A stretch of 64,000 nt of DNA from Polaromonas sp. (GTDB taxonomy: Bacteria; Pseudomonadota; Gammaproteobacteria; Burkholderiales; Burkholderiaceae_C): contig JAURVI010000038.1 in the NCBI GenBank assembly GCA_030655515.1, positions 1 to 64,000 on the forward strand. The letters run 5' to 3'. The notes beneath the pieces are model-generated. The model worked only from the letters and a program-made list of their open reading frames with translations, was not told where the DNA came from and did no database searches. Each line of letters starts with the position of its first letter. Position 1 is the first letter of the stretch. The position numbers and the translations under genes are program-made. This document shows, one piece after another, positions 45,657 through 54,436 of the stretch.

Positions 45657-47756
45657 ATGTCCCACTTCCCTGTGTCATTACCCGCTGCGCCTCCTGCCGT
45701 CCAGTTTCTGGACCGTGACCATAGCATTCTTGCTTTCAATGAAAGGGTGCTTGACTGGGCCAGGCGCGCGGACGTCCCCCTTTTGGAGCGGCTGAGGTTT
45801 TTGTGCATTGTTTCTTCCAACCTCGATGAGTTTTTTGAAGTCCGCGCCGCACTGCACTTGACGGCCGCCCAGGCCCATGAACAGAAAGGCCTTTACACCG
45901 CGGAGTCCTTCGAGGCGCTGGCCGAGGCCGCTCACGCGATGGTGGCCCGCCAATATGCCCTGTACAACGACGAGTTGATGCCCGCGTTTGAAAAGCAGGG
46001 CATCAAGGTGGTTTCGCACGGCGACCGCAATCCGGCGCAAAGGCGCTGGGTCCATGCCTATTTTGAGCGTGAGGTCAGGCCGCTGCTGGTTCCGGTGGGG
46101 CTCGATCCTTCGCACCCCTTTCCGCAGGTGGCCAACAAGTCACTGAACTTCATCGTCCGGCTGGGCGGCCGCGATGCGTTCGGCCGCGAAAACGATATCG
46201 CCATCGTCAAAGTGCCCCGGGTGTTGCCGCGGCTGATACCCATGCCGGACAAGGTGTCGGGCAAACACCGATGTTTTGTGTCTTTGTCCAGCGTGATTCG
46301 CGCGCACCTGGGCGAGCTGTTTCCTGGCCGCGAGGTCGGGCAGTTCTCGCAGTTTCGCGTGACCCGCCATTCTGATCTGGCGGTCGATGAAGACGATGTC
46401 AAAAACCTGCGCACCGCGCTGCGCCTGGGTCTGGAGCAGCGCCACTACGGGCAGGCGGTGCGGCTGGAAGTGTCGGCCGGCTGCTCCGAACACCTGTCGG
46501 GTTTCTTGCTCAGGCAGTTCAATCTGCCGGCGGCGTCCCTGTACCGTGTGCAGGGCCCGGTCAACCTGTATCGCCTGACCCAACTGGTGGATCTGGTCAA
46601 TGACCCGCGGCTTCTTTTTCCGCCCTACAAAGCCTGTTACCCGACGCAGTTGGTGCCTGGAGAGTCGTTTTTCGAGCGGCTCAAGCGCGGTGACGTGTCC
46701 ATCCATCAGCCGTTCGAGAGTTTTGACGGTGTGCTCGATTTCCTGCGCGAGGCGGTGAACGATCCGCAGGTGCTGGCCATCAAGCAAACCATTTACCGCA
46801 CCGGCTCGGATTCCGAGTTGATGGTTCTGTTGCGTGAAGCGGTGCGGCGCGGCAAGGAGGTCATGGTGGTGCTGGAGCTCAAAGCACGTTTTGACGAAGA
46901 AGCCAATATCAACTGGGCCGAGATGCTGGAGTCCATCGGCGCGCAGGTGGTCTATGGCGTGGTCGGGCTCAAGACCCACGCCAAAATGCTGCTGGTGACG
47001 CGGCGCGAAGGCCAGCATCTCAAACGTTACGCGCACCTGTCCACCGGCAACTACAACCCGACAACCGCCCGTCTGTACACCGACGTGAGTTATCTGTCGG
47101 CCGATCCGGCATTGACCGCGGACATTGACAATGTTTTTGTCCATCTGGCCAGCCAGAGCAAATTGCCCAGACTCCATCGTTTGCTGCTGGCGCCGTTTCA
47201 ATTGCACCGCAAACTGATCGAAAAAATTGATTCGCTGGGAGAGGCCGCCGCGCTCGGGAAAGAAACCCGAATCGTCGCCAAAATGAACGCGTTGACCGAC
47301 GAGGCCTTGATGCTGGCCCTGATCCGGGCGGGGCAAAGCGGCGTGAAGATTGACCTGGTGGTGCGCGGTGCCTGCATGTTGCCCGCGCAAGTGCCTGGCG
47401 TCACCGACAACATCCGGGTGCGCTCCGTCATAGGCCGTTTTCTCGAGCACTCCCGCGTCTTTTATTTCCGCGATGCCGGTGAAGAGACGCTGTACCTGTC
47501 CAGCGCCGACTGGATGAACCGCAACATGCTCCGGCGCGTTGAGCTGACGTGGACGGTGACGGATCCTCTGATTCGTCAGCGCATCATTGACGAATGCCTG
47601 GTCGCCTACCTGCATGACAGCCAGGACGCCTGGGACTTGCAGCCCGATGGCACTTACCTGCGGGTCAGCGAACCGGGGCAGGGCGAACAACATGGCGCAC
47701 AGGATGCGCTGATGGCGCGCTACGCGGTCAGCAGTTCGGTGAGGTCGCTGGGGTGA
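45657..47756 (+). CDS. ppk1: Polyphosphate kinase
   Basis: 699 residues, PPK1 type: polymerises the gamma-phosphate of ATP into polyphosphate. The N-terminal domain has FLDRDHSILAFNERVLDWARRADVPLLERLRFLCIVSSNLDEFFEVR. The head/C-terminal part has ELKARFDEEANINWAEMLESIGAQVVYGVVGLKTHAKMLLV, where the His in KTHAK (near residue 440) is phosphorylated. Then RYAHLSTGNYNPTTARLYTDVSYLSADP. An upstream extension starting GTG 45612 is unlikely; MSHFPVSLP gives a normal N-terminus. Preceded by a PhoB box; overlaps sixA. Confidence 0.96.
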   Translation: MSHFPVSLPAAPPAVQFLDRDHSILAFNERVLDWARRADVPLLERLRFLCIVSSNLDEFFEVRAALHLTAAQAHEQKGLYTAESFEALAEAAHAMVARQYALYNDELMPAFEKQGIKVVSHGDRNPAQRRWVHAYFEREVRPLLVPVGLDPSHPFPQVANKSLNFIVRLGGRDAFGRENDIAIVKVPRVLPRLIPMPDKVSGKHRCFVSLSSVIRAHLGELFPGREVGQFSQFRVTRHSDLAVDEDDVKNLRTALRLGLEQRHYGQAVRLEVSAGCSEHLSGFLLRQFNLPAASLYRVQGPVNLYRLTQLVDLVNDPRLLFPPYKACYPTQLVPGESFFERLKRGDVSIHQPFESFDGVLDFLREAVNDPQVLAIKQTIYRTGSDSELMVLLREAVRRGKEVMVVLELKARFDEEANINWAEMLESIGAQVVYGVVGLKTHAKMLLVTRREGQHLKRYAHLSTGNYNPTTARLYTDVSYLSADPALTADIDNVFVHLASQSKLPRLHRLLLAPFQLHRKLIEKIDSLGEAAALGKETRIVAKMNALTDEALMLALIRAGQSGVKIDLVVRGACMLPAQVPGVTDNIRVRSVIGRFLEHSRVFYFRDAGEETLYLSSADWMNRNMLRRVELTWTVTDPLIRQRIIDECLVAYLHDSQDAWDLQPDGTYLRVSEPGQGEQHGAQDALMARYAVSSSVRSLG

Positions 47757-48229
47757 TGGACCTGATCCTGTGGCGTCACGCAGAGGCTGAAGACTGGCAG
47801 CCCGACGATGCGCACCGGGGCAGTGACCTGGACCGCGCACTGACAGCGCGCGGCGAGAAGCAGGCGGCCCGCATGGCCGTCTGGCTGGACCGGCAGTTGC
47901 CGGAAGGCGCGCGCATCCTGGTGAGCCCGGCCCGCCGCTGCGAGCAGACGGCGCTGGCACTGGGGCGAAAATACAAGATCCGCGCGGAACTCGGCCCCGA
48001 TGCGCCACCTTCGCAGTTGCTCGAACTGGTTCAATGGCCGGTCAACAAGCTGCCGATTCTGGTCATCGGCCATCAGCCCGCGCTGGGGCAAGTCATTGCG
48101 CAGTTGCTGGGTTTGCAGGAAAGCGAGTGCGCCGTCAAAAAGGGCGCACTCTGGTGGCTGCGCCACCGTGCGCGCGAGGGCGGCGCGCAAACCGTCGTGG
48201 TCACGGTGCAATCGCCCGAAGTTCTCTGA
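47756..48229 (+). CDS. sixA: Phosphohistidine phosphatase SixA
   Basis: 157 residues of the histidine-phosphatase superfamily. The catalytic RHG-like motif is LWRHAEAEDW, the second His is in IGHQPALGQVIAQLLG, and Arg residues are in LVSPARRCEQTAL. SixA removes phosphate from histidine phosphotransfer proteins. The ATG at 47756 overlaps the ppk1 stop; GTG 47753 is an alternative. Located between ppk1 and ppx, it may act on a phosphorelay related to polyphosphate or phosphate control, such as the Hpt kinase downstream. Confidence 0.9.
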   Translation: MDLILWRHAEAEDWQPDDAHRGSDLDRALTARGEKQAARMAVWLDRQLPEGARILVSPARRCEQTALALGRKYKIRAELGPDAPPSQLLELVQWPVNKLPILVIGHQPALGQVIAQLLGLQESECAVKKGALWWLRHRAREGGAQTVVVTVQSPEVL

Positions 48230-48262
48230 GTTGCCGCGCTCCGCGCTGTCAAGCCTGTGAGG

Positions 48263-49759
48263 CTACAGGCCGGCCAGCACCAGCGCCCAGGGCGTTTTTT
48301 GCCAGGCCAGCGCTTCTTCACGCAGCAAGTGAGCCGACTGCGGGTAGGCGCTGACCCAACTGCTGCGGCAACTCAGCACAAAACGGCGGCTGCCCGCAGT
48401 GCTTTCGATCTGCATGTCCTTGACGTCGGGCGCGCGGCGCGCGTGGCATAGGATCACGGCCAGCCGCAGGCAGAGCAACTGCCGCACGAAGTCCTTGTCT
48501 TCGAAGTCGGCATCGAGCTTGCGCAGCTTGCCGCGGTGGCCCAGCACCAGCAGGCTCAGGCGATGCAGTTCAGGCAGCGCAAAGCCTGGCGCGTCGGCAT
48601 TGTCCAGAATGTAGGCGCCATGCTTGTGGTAGTCGCTGTGGGCAATGTGGCTGCCGATTTCATGCAACTGGGCGGCCCAATCGAGTTTGCGCTGAAAACG
48701 CGCCAGGTCTGCCGGCGACAGACCGCTGCAGGTTTGCTGGAACAGGATGCGGGCCACTTGACTCACGCGTTCGGCCTGGTCGGCATCCGCGTCAAATTTT
48801 CGGGCCAACCGCTGAACCGTGGTGGAGCGTAGATCGGTGATGTCCTGTTCGCGGTCCAGCAGGTCATAGAGCAGGCCATGGCGCAGAGCGCCCTGGGCCG
48901 CCTGCATCTGCTCGATACCGAGCAGATCAAAAACGGCCCGCAACACGCTGACGCCGCCGCCAATGACGGCACGCCGATCATCCTTCATGCCATCGAGCTT
49001 CAGGCGATCTGCGCTTTGGGCTTTGAGCAGCCGGTCCAGCAGCCAGTCCAGCCCGTCCTGCGTGACCAGACCGGGAGGCCCGCCTGCGGCGACCAGCACA
49101 TCGCCGACGGCGGCAATGGTGCCCGATGACCCATGGGCGACATCCCAGTTGCCGGTGCGGTACGTGTTGACGGCTTCGTCCAGCACCGCCTTGGCGGCGA
49201 CTTCGGCCGCCTGGAAAGCGCGAGCATTGAACTGGCCATCCGGAAAATATTTCATCGACCAGGCGACGCTGCCGACCCGGTAGGACTCCATCGTCAGCGC
49301 ATCGAGGCCTTGGCCCAGGATCATTTCGGTGGATCGGCCGCCGATATCAACCACCAGGCGCCGCTCTTCGGACTGCGGCAGCATATGCGCCACGCCCTGG
49401 TAAATCAGGCGGGCTTCTTCGCGACCGGAAATCACGTCAATCGGAAAACCCAGCACCTGGTGGGCACGCAGCAAAAAGTCGTCACGGTTGCGGGCTTCGC
49501 GCAGCGTCTGGGTAGCCACCGCGCGCACCTCGCCTTTTTTGAAACCGGCCAGGCGTTCACCAAAACGCGACAGGCAGTCCCAGCCGCGCTGCATGGCCTC
49601 GGGCGTCAGGTTGCGGTCGCCATCCAGGCCATTGCCCTGGCGCACGGTTTCCTTGAGGTATTCGGTGCGGTGAATCCGCCCGTGGTCGAGGCGGCCTATT
49701 TCGAGGCGGTAGCTGTTGGACCCAAGGTCCACGGCAGCCAGGCGGGTTCCATTTTGCAT
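48263..49759 (-). CDS. ppx: Exopolyphosphatase / Ppx-GppA family
   Basis: 498 residues. The ASKHA fold is seen in RLAAVDLGSNSYRLEIGRL (phosphate loop), AVATQTLREARN, VISGREEARLIYQGV, LVVDIGGRSTEMILG, YRVGSVAWSMKYFPDG and GSSGTIAAVGDVL; the HD-like C-terminal part is HEIGSHIAHSDYHKHGAYIL. It degrades polyphosphate; some relatives also hydrolyse pppGpp. It is convergent with ppk1-sixA and divergent from the CheA-like kinase gene. The start at 49759 (MQNGTRLA) gives the standard N-terminus. Confidence 0.94.
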   Translation of the reverse strand: MQNGTRLAAVDLGSNSYRLEIGRLDHGRIHRTEYLKETVRQGNGLDGDRNLTPEAMQRGWDCLSRFGERLAGFKKGEVRAVATQTLREARNRDDFLLRAHQVLGFPIDVISGREEARLIYQGVAHMLPQSEERRLVVDIGGRSTEMILGQGLDALTMESYRVGSVAWSMKYFPDGQFNARAFQAAEVAAKAVLDEAVNTYRTGNWDVAHGSSGTIAAVGDVLVAAGGPPGLVTQDGLDWLLDRLLKAQSADRLKLDGMKDDRRAVIGGGVSVLRAVFDLLGIEQMQAAQGALRHGLLYDLLDREQDITDLRSTTVQRLARKFDADADQAERVSQVARILFQQTCSGLSPADLARFQRKLDWAAQLHEIGSHIAHSDYHKHGAYILDNADAPGFALPELHRLSLLVLGHRGKLRKLDADFEDKDFVRQLLCLRLAVILCHARRAPDVKDMQIESTAGSRRFVLSCRSSWVSAYPQSAHLLREEALAWQKTPWALVLAGL

Positions 49760-49848
49760 GTGTGAGCCGGTATTGTGAGGCTCAGCATAGCACTCACGCG
49801 GCACTCTCATGCCCTGACTTTCTTCGCCAGTAAAACAATTTTTTTACA

Positions 49849-49866
49849 TTTGTCATGGGGGTGTCA
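49849..49866 (+). promoter_or_regulatory. PhoB box upstream of the CheA-like kinase gene
   Basis: TTTGTCATGGGGGTGTCA has two TGTCA units spaced 11 bp apart (TTTGTCA-TGGG-GGTGTCA). It lies about 45 bases before the kinase ATG. The preceding A/T-rich stretch (ACAATTTTTTTACA) could serve as a promoter element. Confidence 0.7.
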
Positions 49867-49910
49867 CGAAGCAGTTGCAGCATAGTGTGTTGTAACTTTA
49901 TGACCAGATT

Positions 49911-51950
49911 ATGAAATTCTCGTTGGGCTTGGGCAAATACCGTGATTTGCTGTTCGCCATTTTGCTGTTTATTGTTCTGGACCTTGGCATTCTGTTTTTC
50001 AATTTTTTTGCCTCCATCCAGCTCGAGCGCGACGCGAGCCGAATCAACGCGGCCGGCGAGCTGCGCATGCTGACGCAGCAAATCACCAAATCCCTGTTGA
50101 CCTTGCAGGTCGAAAAAAGGGGCGAGCTTCCGATCCAGACCAGCATGGCGCAGCTCAATCAGGGCACGGCGGCATTTGTTCAGGGCCTGGCTTCCCTGAA
50201 AAGTGCGATGACAAAAGATGCCGAGTTCACGATCTTTGGCTTGAATCCGGATGATTTGCGGGACACGCTCAAAAAACTTGAGCGCGAGTGGACGCCACTT
50301 GAAGAGTCTATCCAGCCGGTGATTGCCGTGACCGAGCCGACTATGGAAGATACCGAAATTGCTGCAACCAAGGCGGTTGCCCGCAACATCCGTTTGATGG
50401 CCCTCAGTGATGATCTGGCTACCGGCGTGGAGGCTGCCGCAAAAACCAAGACCGAGCGGATGCGGCAGATTCAGGTCATCGCCATTGTTCTGGCCCTGCT
50501 CAATTTTGTCTACATTGTTTTCAAGTTTCTCCGGCGTTTGAACGCCAGTGACCATATTGCGGAATCCGCCCGCCGCGAGACGGATGACATTTTGCGGACG
50601 GTGTCGGAAGGTTTGTTGCTGGTCAAGGCCGACGGCAGCATAGGCACGCAACTCTCGGCGTCAGTGCATCGACTTTTCATGCGCGAGATCAAGCCCGGAG
50701 AAGATTTTCGCCAATTGCTGCACAGCCTGTTGACCAAAGAGCGGGCCGAAGAAGCGGACAGCTACCTTGATTTGCTGTTTGACCCCAAGGTCAAGCCGGC
50801 GCTGCTGACGCAACTGGACCCGCTCAAGGATGTGCAAATCAGCGTTCCCGGCGACACGTCGGCCAAAGTCCAGTATGTGACTTTCCAGATGACGCAGGTG
50901 CGCGAGGCCGGGCGTGTCAAAGAGCTGCTGGTAACGGTGTTCGATGTCACGCAAAAAGTGCAGCTCGAGCATGAACTTGCCGCGACGCAGGAGGCCGCCA
51001 AAAGCGACGTCGACGACCTGATACGGGTGTTGGAGCAGGAGCCGCTGCTGCTGCAGGACTTTTTGCTGGGTGCCCGCTCGAAGCTGGCCGACCTGAACCA
51101 GGCCATGCGCGCCGTGGGGGGGCGGTCGGAGGCTTACAAAACACTGGTCGATGATGCGGCCAGGCTGGTGCATGGCATCAAGGGCGAAGGTGCGGCGCTG
51201 AGCCTGACCGCCGTCTCGCGCCAGGCCCATGTGATGGAAAATGCGCTGGCTCCCTTGCTCAAGCGCCGCGATCTTTCAGGCGAGGATTTGATTCCCGTCG
51301 TTTTTGAACTGTCCCGGGTGCAGGATCAGGTGGAGCGGCTGCACAAGGTATTTGCAAGAATCGGCAAACCGGCAGCGACCGCCTCGCAACACGAGCCGCG
51401 CTTGATGGATGCCATGGTGACCAACCTTCGGTCTTTGTCGGAGCGGGTGGCGCTGTCCCTGGGCAAGCAGGTTCGGTTAACCGCTTATGTCGATGAAATG
51501 GCCCTGCCTGCCGAGGTGGAGCGGGTACTGCGGGAAGCGCTGCCGCAACTGGTTCGCAATGCGATTGTCCATGGCATTGAGCTGCCGTCAGAGCGCGAGA
51601 GGCTCAGCAAGCCCCCGGTGGGCGAGCTTCGCCTGGATATCGGGCGCGCCGAGGACGGCTTGATTGAAGTCACCGTCAGTGACGACGGGCGCGGCATCGC
51701 GGTTCCCGAGGTCAGGCGGCGCATGGCGCAACTGCGGACTGATTCGGCACAGTTCACTGACGCGCAAGTGCTTGGATTCATTTTCGATCCACACTTTTCC
51801 ACCGCGAGCGAAGTCACCGAACATGCGGGGCGCGGGGTGGGCTTGTCCCTGGTCCGGCAAATCGCCGAGAAGGCGGGCGCCAAGTTGAGGGTGATGACCC
51901 GGCCCAATGTGTCAACGCAGTTCGTTCTGAAGTTCGGGGTGGCGTCATGA
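49911..51950 (+). CDS. Membrane CheA-like hybrid histidine kinase with Hpt domain
   Basis: 679 residues. Two membrane helices (about 14-33 and 187-207) enclose a PilJ/NIT-like periplasmic sensor starting INAAGELRMLTQQITKSLL. Next comes a PAS-like cytoplasmic segment (DDILRTVSEGLLLVKADGSIG). An Hpt domain follows with phosphoacceptor His in LVHGIKGEGAAL (about 423). A CheA-type ATPase domain has VRNAIVHGIELPSERE (N box), VTVSDDGRGI and HAGRGVGLSLVRQIAEK. The CheW-binding P5 domain is not evident, so it is not a standard chemotaxis CheA. The signal is unknown; a PhoB box upstream suggests a phosphate link. Overlaps the regulator gene (ATGA). Confidence 0.85.
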   Translation: MKFSLGLGKYRDLLFAILLFIVLDLGILFFNFFASIQLERDASRINAAGELRMLTQQITKSLLTLQVEKRGELPIQTSMAQLNQGTAAFVQGLASLKSAMTKDAEFTIFGLNPDDLRDTLKKLEREWTPLEESIQPVIAVTEPTMEDTEIAATKAVARNIRLMALSDDLATGVEAAAKTKTERMRQIQVIAIVLALLNFVYIVFKFLRRLNASDHIAESARRETDDILRTVSEGLLLVKADGSIGTQLSASVHRLFMREIKPGEDFRQLLHSLLTKERAEEADSYLDLLFDPKVKPALLTQLDPLKDVQISVPGDTSAKVQYVTFQMTQVREAGRVKELLVTVFDVTQKVQLEHELAATQEAAKSDVDDLIRVLEQEPLLLQDFLLGARSKLADLNQAMRAVGGRSEAYKTLVDDAARLVHGIKGEGAALSLTAVSRQAHVMENALAPLLKRRDLSGEDLIPVVFELSRVQDQVERLHKVFARIGKPAATASQHEPRLMDAMVTNLRSLSERVALSLGKQVRLTAYVDEMALPAEVERVLREALPQLVRNAIVHGIELPSERERLSKPPVGELRLDIGRAEDGLIEVTVSDDGRGIAVPEVRRRMAQLRTDSAQFTDAQVLGFIFDPHFSTASEVTEHAGRGVGLSLVRQIAEKAGAKLRVMTRPNVSTQFVLKFGVAS

Positions 51951-52321
51951 AGATCAGAGGCCTGATGGTGGTGGACGACTCGATGGTTTTCCGTAACAGG
52001 ATATCCCGGCTGGCGACCGATCAGCGCCTGGCCGGAGTCAAGGTCGTTGCCCTGGCTGAAGACGGTATGCAGGCCATAGCGCAGGCAAAGCTGCATAAAC
52101 CGGACTTTGTCACGATGGATCTGACCATGCCGACGATGGACGGTCCGGCCTGCCTCGAAGCGCTGCGCACCGTATTGCCGGATGCGCGCGTTCTGGTGGT
52201 GTCGGCGCTGAGCGACCGGGCCACGGCCCTGAAAGCCATGACCAAAGGCGCACACGGCTTTCTGCTGAAGCCTTTTTCGGACGAGCAACTGGTCGAGTCT
52301 CTGCAGGAGTTGATGGTATGA
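51947..52321 (+). CDS. Single-domain CheY-like response regulator
   Basis: 124 residues, receiver domain only. Acidic VVDDSMVF, phosphoacceptor Asp in FVTMDLTMPTMDG, Ser/Thr in VVSALSD and Lys in FLLKPFSD are all present. It should be phosphorylated by the kinase encoded directly upstream, and probably signals through a protein partner because it lacks an output domain. Overlaps both neighbours by four bases, so the three genes form one operon. Confidence 0.93.
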   Translation: MKIRGLMVVDDSMVFRNRISRLATDQRLAGVKVVALAEDGMQAIAQAKLHKPDFVTMDLTMPTMDGPACLEALRTVLPDARVLVVSALSDRATALKAMTKGAHGFLLKPFSDEQLVESLQELMV

Positions 52322-52797
52322 GTACGACTCGGCTCAAAGCCGAAGACATCAAGATATTTTCGGATGCTGCGATGGCTTTTTTTGCCCAGACCACCGGGCA
52401 TAAAGCCGCGGTACGCACGGCCTACCTGCTCGACGGCACAGACACCGTGGTCTGGAATGATTTTCAGGGCCGTATCGAGCTCAGCGGACAATACCGCGGC
52501 AGTGTCACGTTTTCGGCGCCGCGCGGCCTGCTGACCCATGTCCTGCTCAAGATGGGCGAAAGCGACTACACCGATGCGAGCCACCGCGACATCGTCGGCG
52601 AAATCACCAATCAGATGTCCGGTTATGCACGCCGCCATTTTGGCGAGACCATGGACATTTCTCCCCCTCGTGTGATCACGCAAGTCGAAGGCGTCGCGCT
52701 GCCGGGCTTCGAGGCCGCACCCTTTGTCATTCCGATGTTATGGGACCGCTACGAAGCCCATCTGGTCGTGCGCATGGGCAAGGCCGGCGGCTTCTGA
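52318..52797 (+). CDS. CheX-like chemotaxis phosphatase
   Basis: 159 residues. The CheX family signature ExxN is visible in DIVGEITNQMSGYARRHFG, and the surrounding beta-alpha fold (AVRTAYLLDG, GSVTFSAPRGLLTHVLLKMGE) fits CheC/CheX proteins, which remove phosphate from CheY-like regulators. It therefore probably resets the adjacent regulator. The CheX association with a Hpt kinase and a lone receiver outside a flagellar chemotaxis cluster is unusual. Confidence 0.8.
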   Translation: MSTTRLKAEDIKIFSDAAMAFFAQTTGHKAAVRTAYLLDGTDTVVWNDFQGRIELSGQYRGSVTFSAPRGLLTHVLLKMGESDYTDASHRDIVGEITNQMSGYARRHFGETMDISPPRVITQVEGVALPGFEAAPFVIPMLWDRYEAHLVVRMGKAGGF

Positions 52798-52858
52798 AGC
52801 CGTTTTCTGCGCGTAACGGCGGTCATGGTTCATCGTTGACGGGGTGAAAATTCACGAT

Positions 52859-52876
52859 CTTGTCACTCCCTTGTCA
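52859..52876 (+). promoter_or_regulatory. PhoB box upstream of a small lipoprotein gene
   Basis: CTTGTCACTCCCTTGTCA is two exact CTTGTCA units, 11 bp apart. It lies 55 bases before the lipoprotein ATG at 52932. The same TTGTCA-type unit is used at ppk1. Confidence 0.75.
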
Positions 52877-52931
52877 CACGCCGCCTTGAAACTATGACGT
52901 GTTACCAACTCATTGACTAGGAGATACCTGT

Positions 52932-53249
52932 ATGAAATTCGTTTTTACCGCTCCCTTCATCGCCATCGGCCTGCTGGCCGGCTGCGCTTCCAGCCCTGCC
53001 GTGCCGCCAGGCATGATGGCCGGCAAGTTCGTCAGTTTTTCCTGCGAAGGAGGGAAGACCTTTAGTGCCCGCGCTGCCGAAGACGGCAAGACGGTTCGCG
53101 TGCGCGGCCACCATGGCAGTGCGGAGCTCGACATGAAGAGTGACGGTGTGTACGAAGGCGACGGCTACACGCTGATGACCAAGGGGGCAGATGGCGTCAG
53201 CCTGATGCACTCCGGCAAGCCTGAAGGCAAAAGCTGCAAGCCAGCCTGA
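52932..53249 (+). CDS. Small lipoprotein, possibly MliC-like
   Basis: 105 residues. The signal peptide ends in a lipobox (LLAGC at residues about 15-19), so the mature protein is lipid-anchored. The rest has the pattern FSCEGGKTFSARAAEDGKTVRVR...GVYEGDGYTLMTKGADGVSL...GKSCKPA, resembling MliC/C-type lysozyme inhibitors, with two Cys after the lipobox. AGGAG lies eight bases upstream. A PhoB box precedes it, so it is a candidate member of the Pho regulon. Confidence 0.75.
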   Translation: MKFVFTAPFIAIGLLAGCASSPAVPPGMMAGKFVSFSCEGGKTFSARAAEDGKTVRVRGHHGSAELDMKSDGVYEGDGYTLMTKGADGVSLMHSGKPEGKSCKPA

Positions 53250-53251
53250 TT

Positions 53252-53280
53252 TCGTCATTAAACTGTCATGTTAATGACAT
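53252..53280 (+). promoter_or_regulatory. PhoB box (triple) upstream of pstS
   Basis: TCGTCAT-TAAA-CTGTCAT-GTTA-ATGACAT: three units in a strict 11-bp period (53252-53280), the middle one a perfect CTGTCAT. It lies 42 bases before the pstS ATG. This is a typical pst operon PhoB site. Confidence 0.9.
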
Positions 53281-53322
53281 AAAGTAAGTGCAAGTTTGTT
53301 TATTTCTCCGAAAGGAACTCTC

Positions 53323-54324
53323 ATGAAATCTTTCCCGATCAAATCCATGCTGGCCATCTCCACGCTGGCTTTTCTCGGCGCAGTGCCTTTGGCCGGTTTT
53401 GCGCAGGTTGTCAAAATTGACGGCTCCAGCACGGTCTATCCGGTGACTGAGGCGGTTGCCGAAGAATTCCAGAAGGCCAACAAAGGCCTCAAGGTCACCG
53501 TGGGTGTGTCCGGCACCGGCGGTGGCTTCAAGAAGTTTTGCCGTGGCGAGACCGATATCTCCAATGCATCGCGCCCGATTTCGGCTTCCGAAATGGAAGA
53601 CTGCCGCAAAATCGGCGTTGAGTACTTCGAAATGCCCGTCGCCTTTGATGCGCTGACCGTGGTGATCAACCCCAAGAACACATGGCTCAAGCAGGCCACC
53701 GTCGCCGAGCTGAAAAAAATGTGGGAACCTGCGGCCCAGGGCAAAGTCATGCGCTGGAACCAGGTCAACCCGGCATGGCCCGACCAGCCGATGAAATTGT
53801 TCGGCGCCGGGTCTGACTCTGGCACCTTCGACTACTTCACCGAAGCCATCGTCGGCAAGTCCAAGTCCAGCCGTGGCGATTTCACCGCTTCCGAAGACGA
53901 CAATGTGCTGGTGCAGGGCGTCGCCGGCGACGTCAATGCCATCGGCTACTTCGGTTTTGCGTATTACGCCGAAAACACCAACAAGCTCAAAGCCTTGCCC
54001 ATCATCGAGAAGGAAGGCAAACCTGCGGTGTCGCCCAGTGCTGAAACCGTGATCAAGGGCACCTACCAGCCGCTGGCCCGTCCGATCTTCATCTACATCA
54101 ACGCCAAATCGCTGGCCAAGCCCGAAGTCAAGAAGTTTGTGGACTTTTACATGAGCCAGGGTGCCAAGATGGCCAAGGAGGTGAAGTACGTTCCCCTGCC
54201 GGCTGCTATCTATACGTCAAACATCAAGCACATTGCCGAGAATAAGAAGGGCACCATCTTCGGCGGAAAAAACGAAGTGGGCATCAGCATCGAAGAGCTG
54301 GTCAAGCGCGAAGCCAAGCTCTAG
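53323..54324 (+). CDS. pstS: Phosphate-binding protein PstS
   Basis: 333 residues; signal peptide ends near GFAQVV. The phosphate-binding pattern IDGSSTVYPVTEAVAEEF, VGVSGTGGGFKKFCRGETDISNASRPI and GSDSGTFDYF is characteristic. It delivers phosphate to PstCAB in the inner membrane. ATG 53323 has AAAGGA six bases upstream. A triple PhoB box is upstream and a strong stem-loop follows the stop. Confidence 0.96.
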   Translation: MKSFPIKSMLAISTLAFLGAVPLAGFAQVVKIDGSSTVYPVTEAVAEEFQKANKGLKVTVGVSGTGGGFKKFCRGETDISNASRPISASEMEDCRKIGVEYFEMPVAFDALTVVINPKNTWLKQATVAELKKMWEPAAQGKVMRWNQVNPAWPDQPMKLFGAGSDSGTFDYFTEAIVGKSKSSRGDFTASEDDNVLVQGVAGDVNAIGYFGFAYYAENTNKLKALPIIEKEGKPAVSPSAETVIKGTYQPLARPIFIYINAKSLAKPEVKKFVDFYMSQGAKMAKEVKYVPLPAAIYTSNIKHIAENKKGTIFGGKNEVGISIEELVKREAKL

Positions 54325-54352
54325 TATCGATTTATCCGACGGCTTGAACATG

Positions 54353-54392
54353 ATCTGCCTGCAAGCTTCCCCGAAGCTGCAGGCAGATTTTT
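54353..54392 (+). terminator. Stem-loop with T-tract between pstS and pstC
   Basis: ATCTGCCTGCAAGCTT (54353-54368) pairs with AAGCTGCAGGCAGAT (54374-54388), one bulged base, around CCCCG, followed by TTTT. It probably ends most transcripts after pstS, giving the usual excess of PstS over the transporter. Confidence 0.8.
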
Positions 54393-54436
54393 GTTGATCT
54401 GCCGTCTTTTACGAAAACAACAAAACGAAACTTACA

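Noticed and set aside
46140-48008. Minus-strand frame of 622 codons opposite ppk1 and sixA
   Set aside because: No recognisable product; ppk1 and sixA have complete catalytic motifs on the plus strand.
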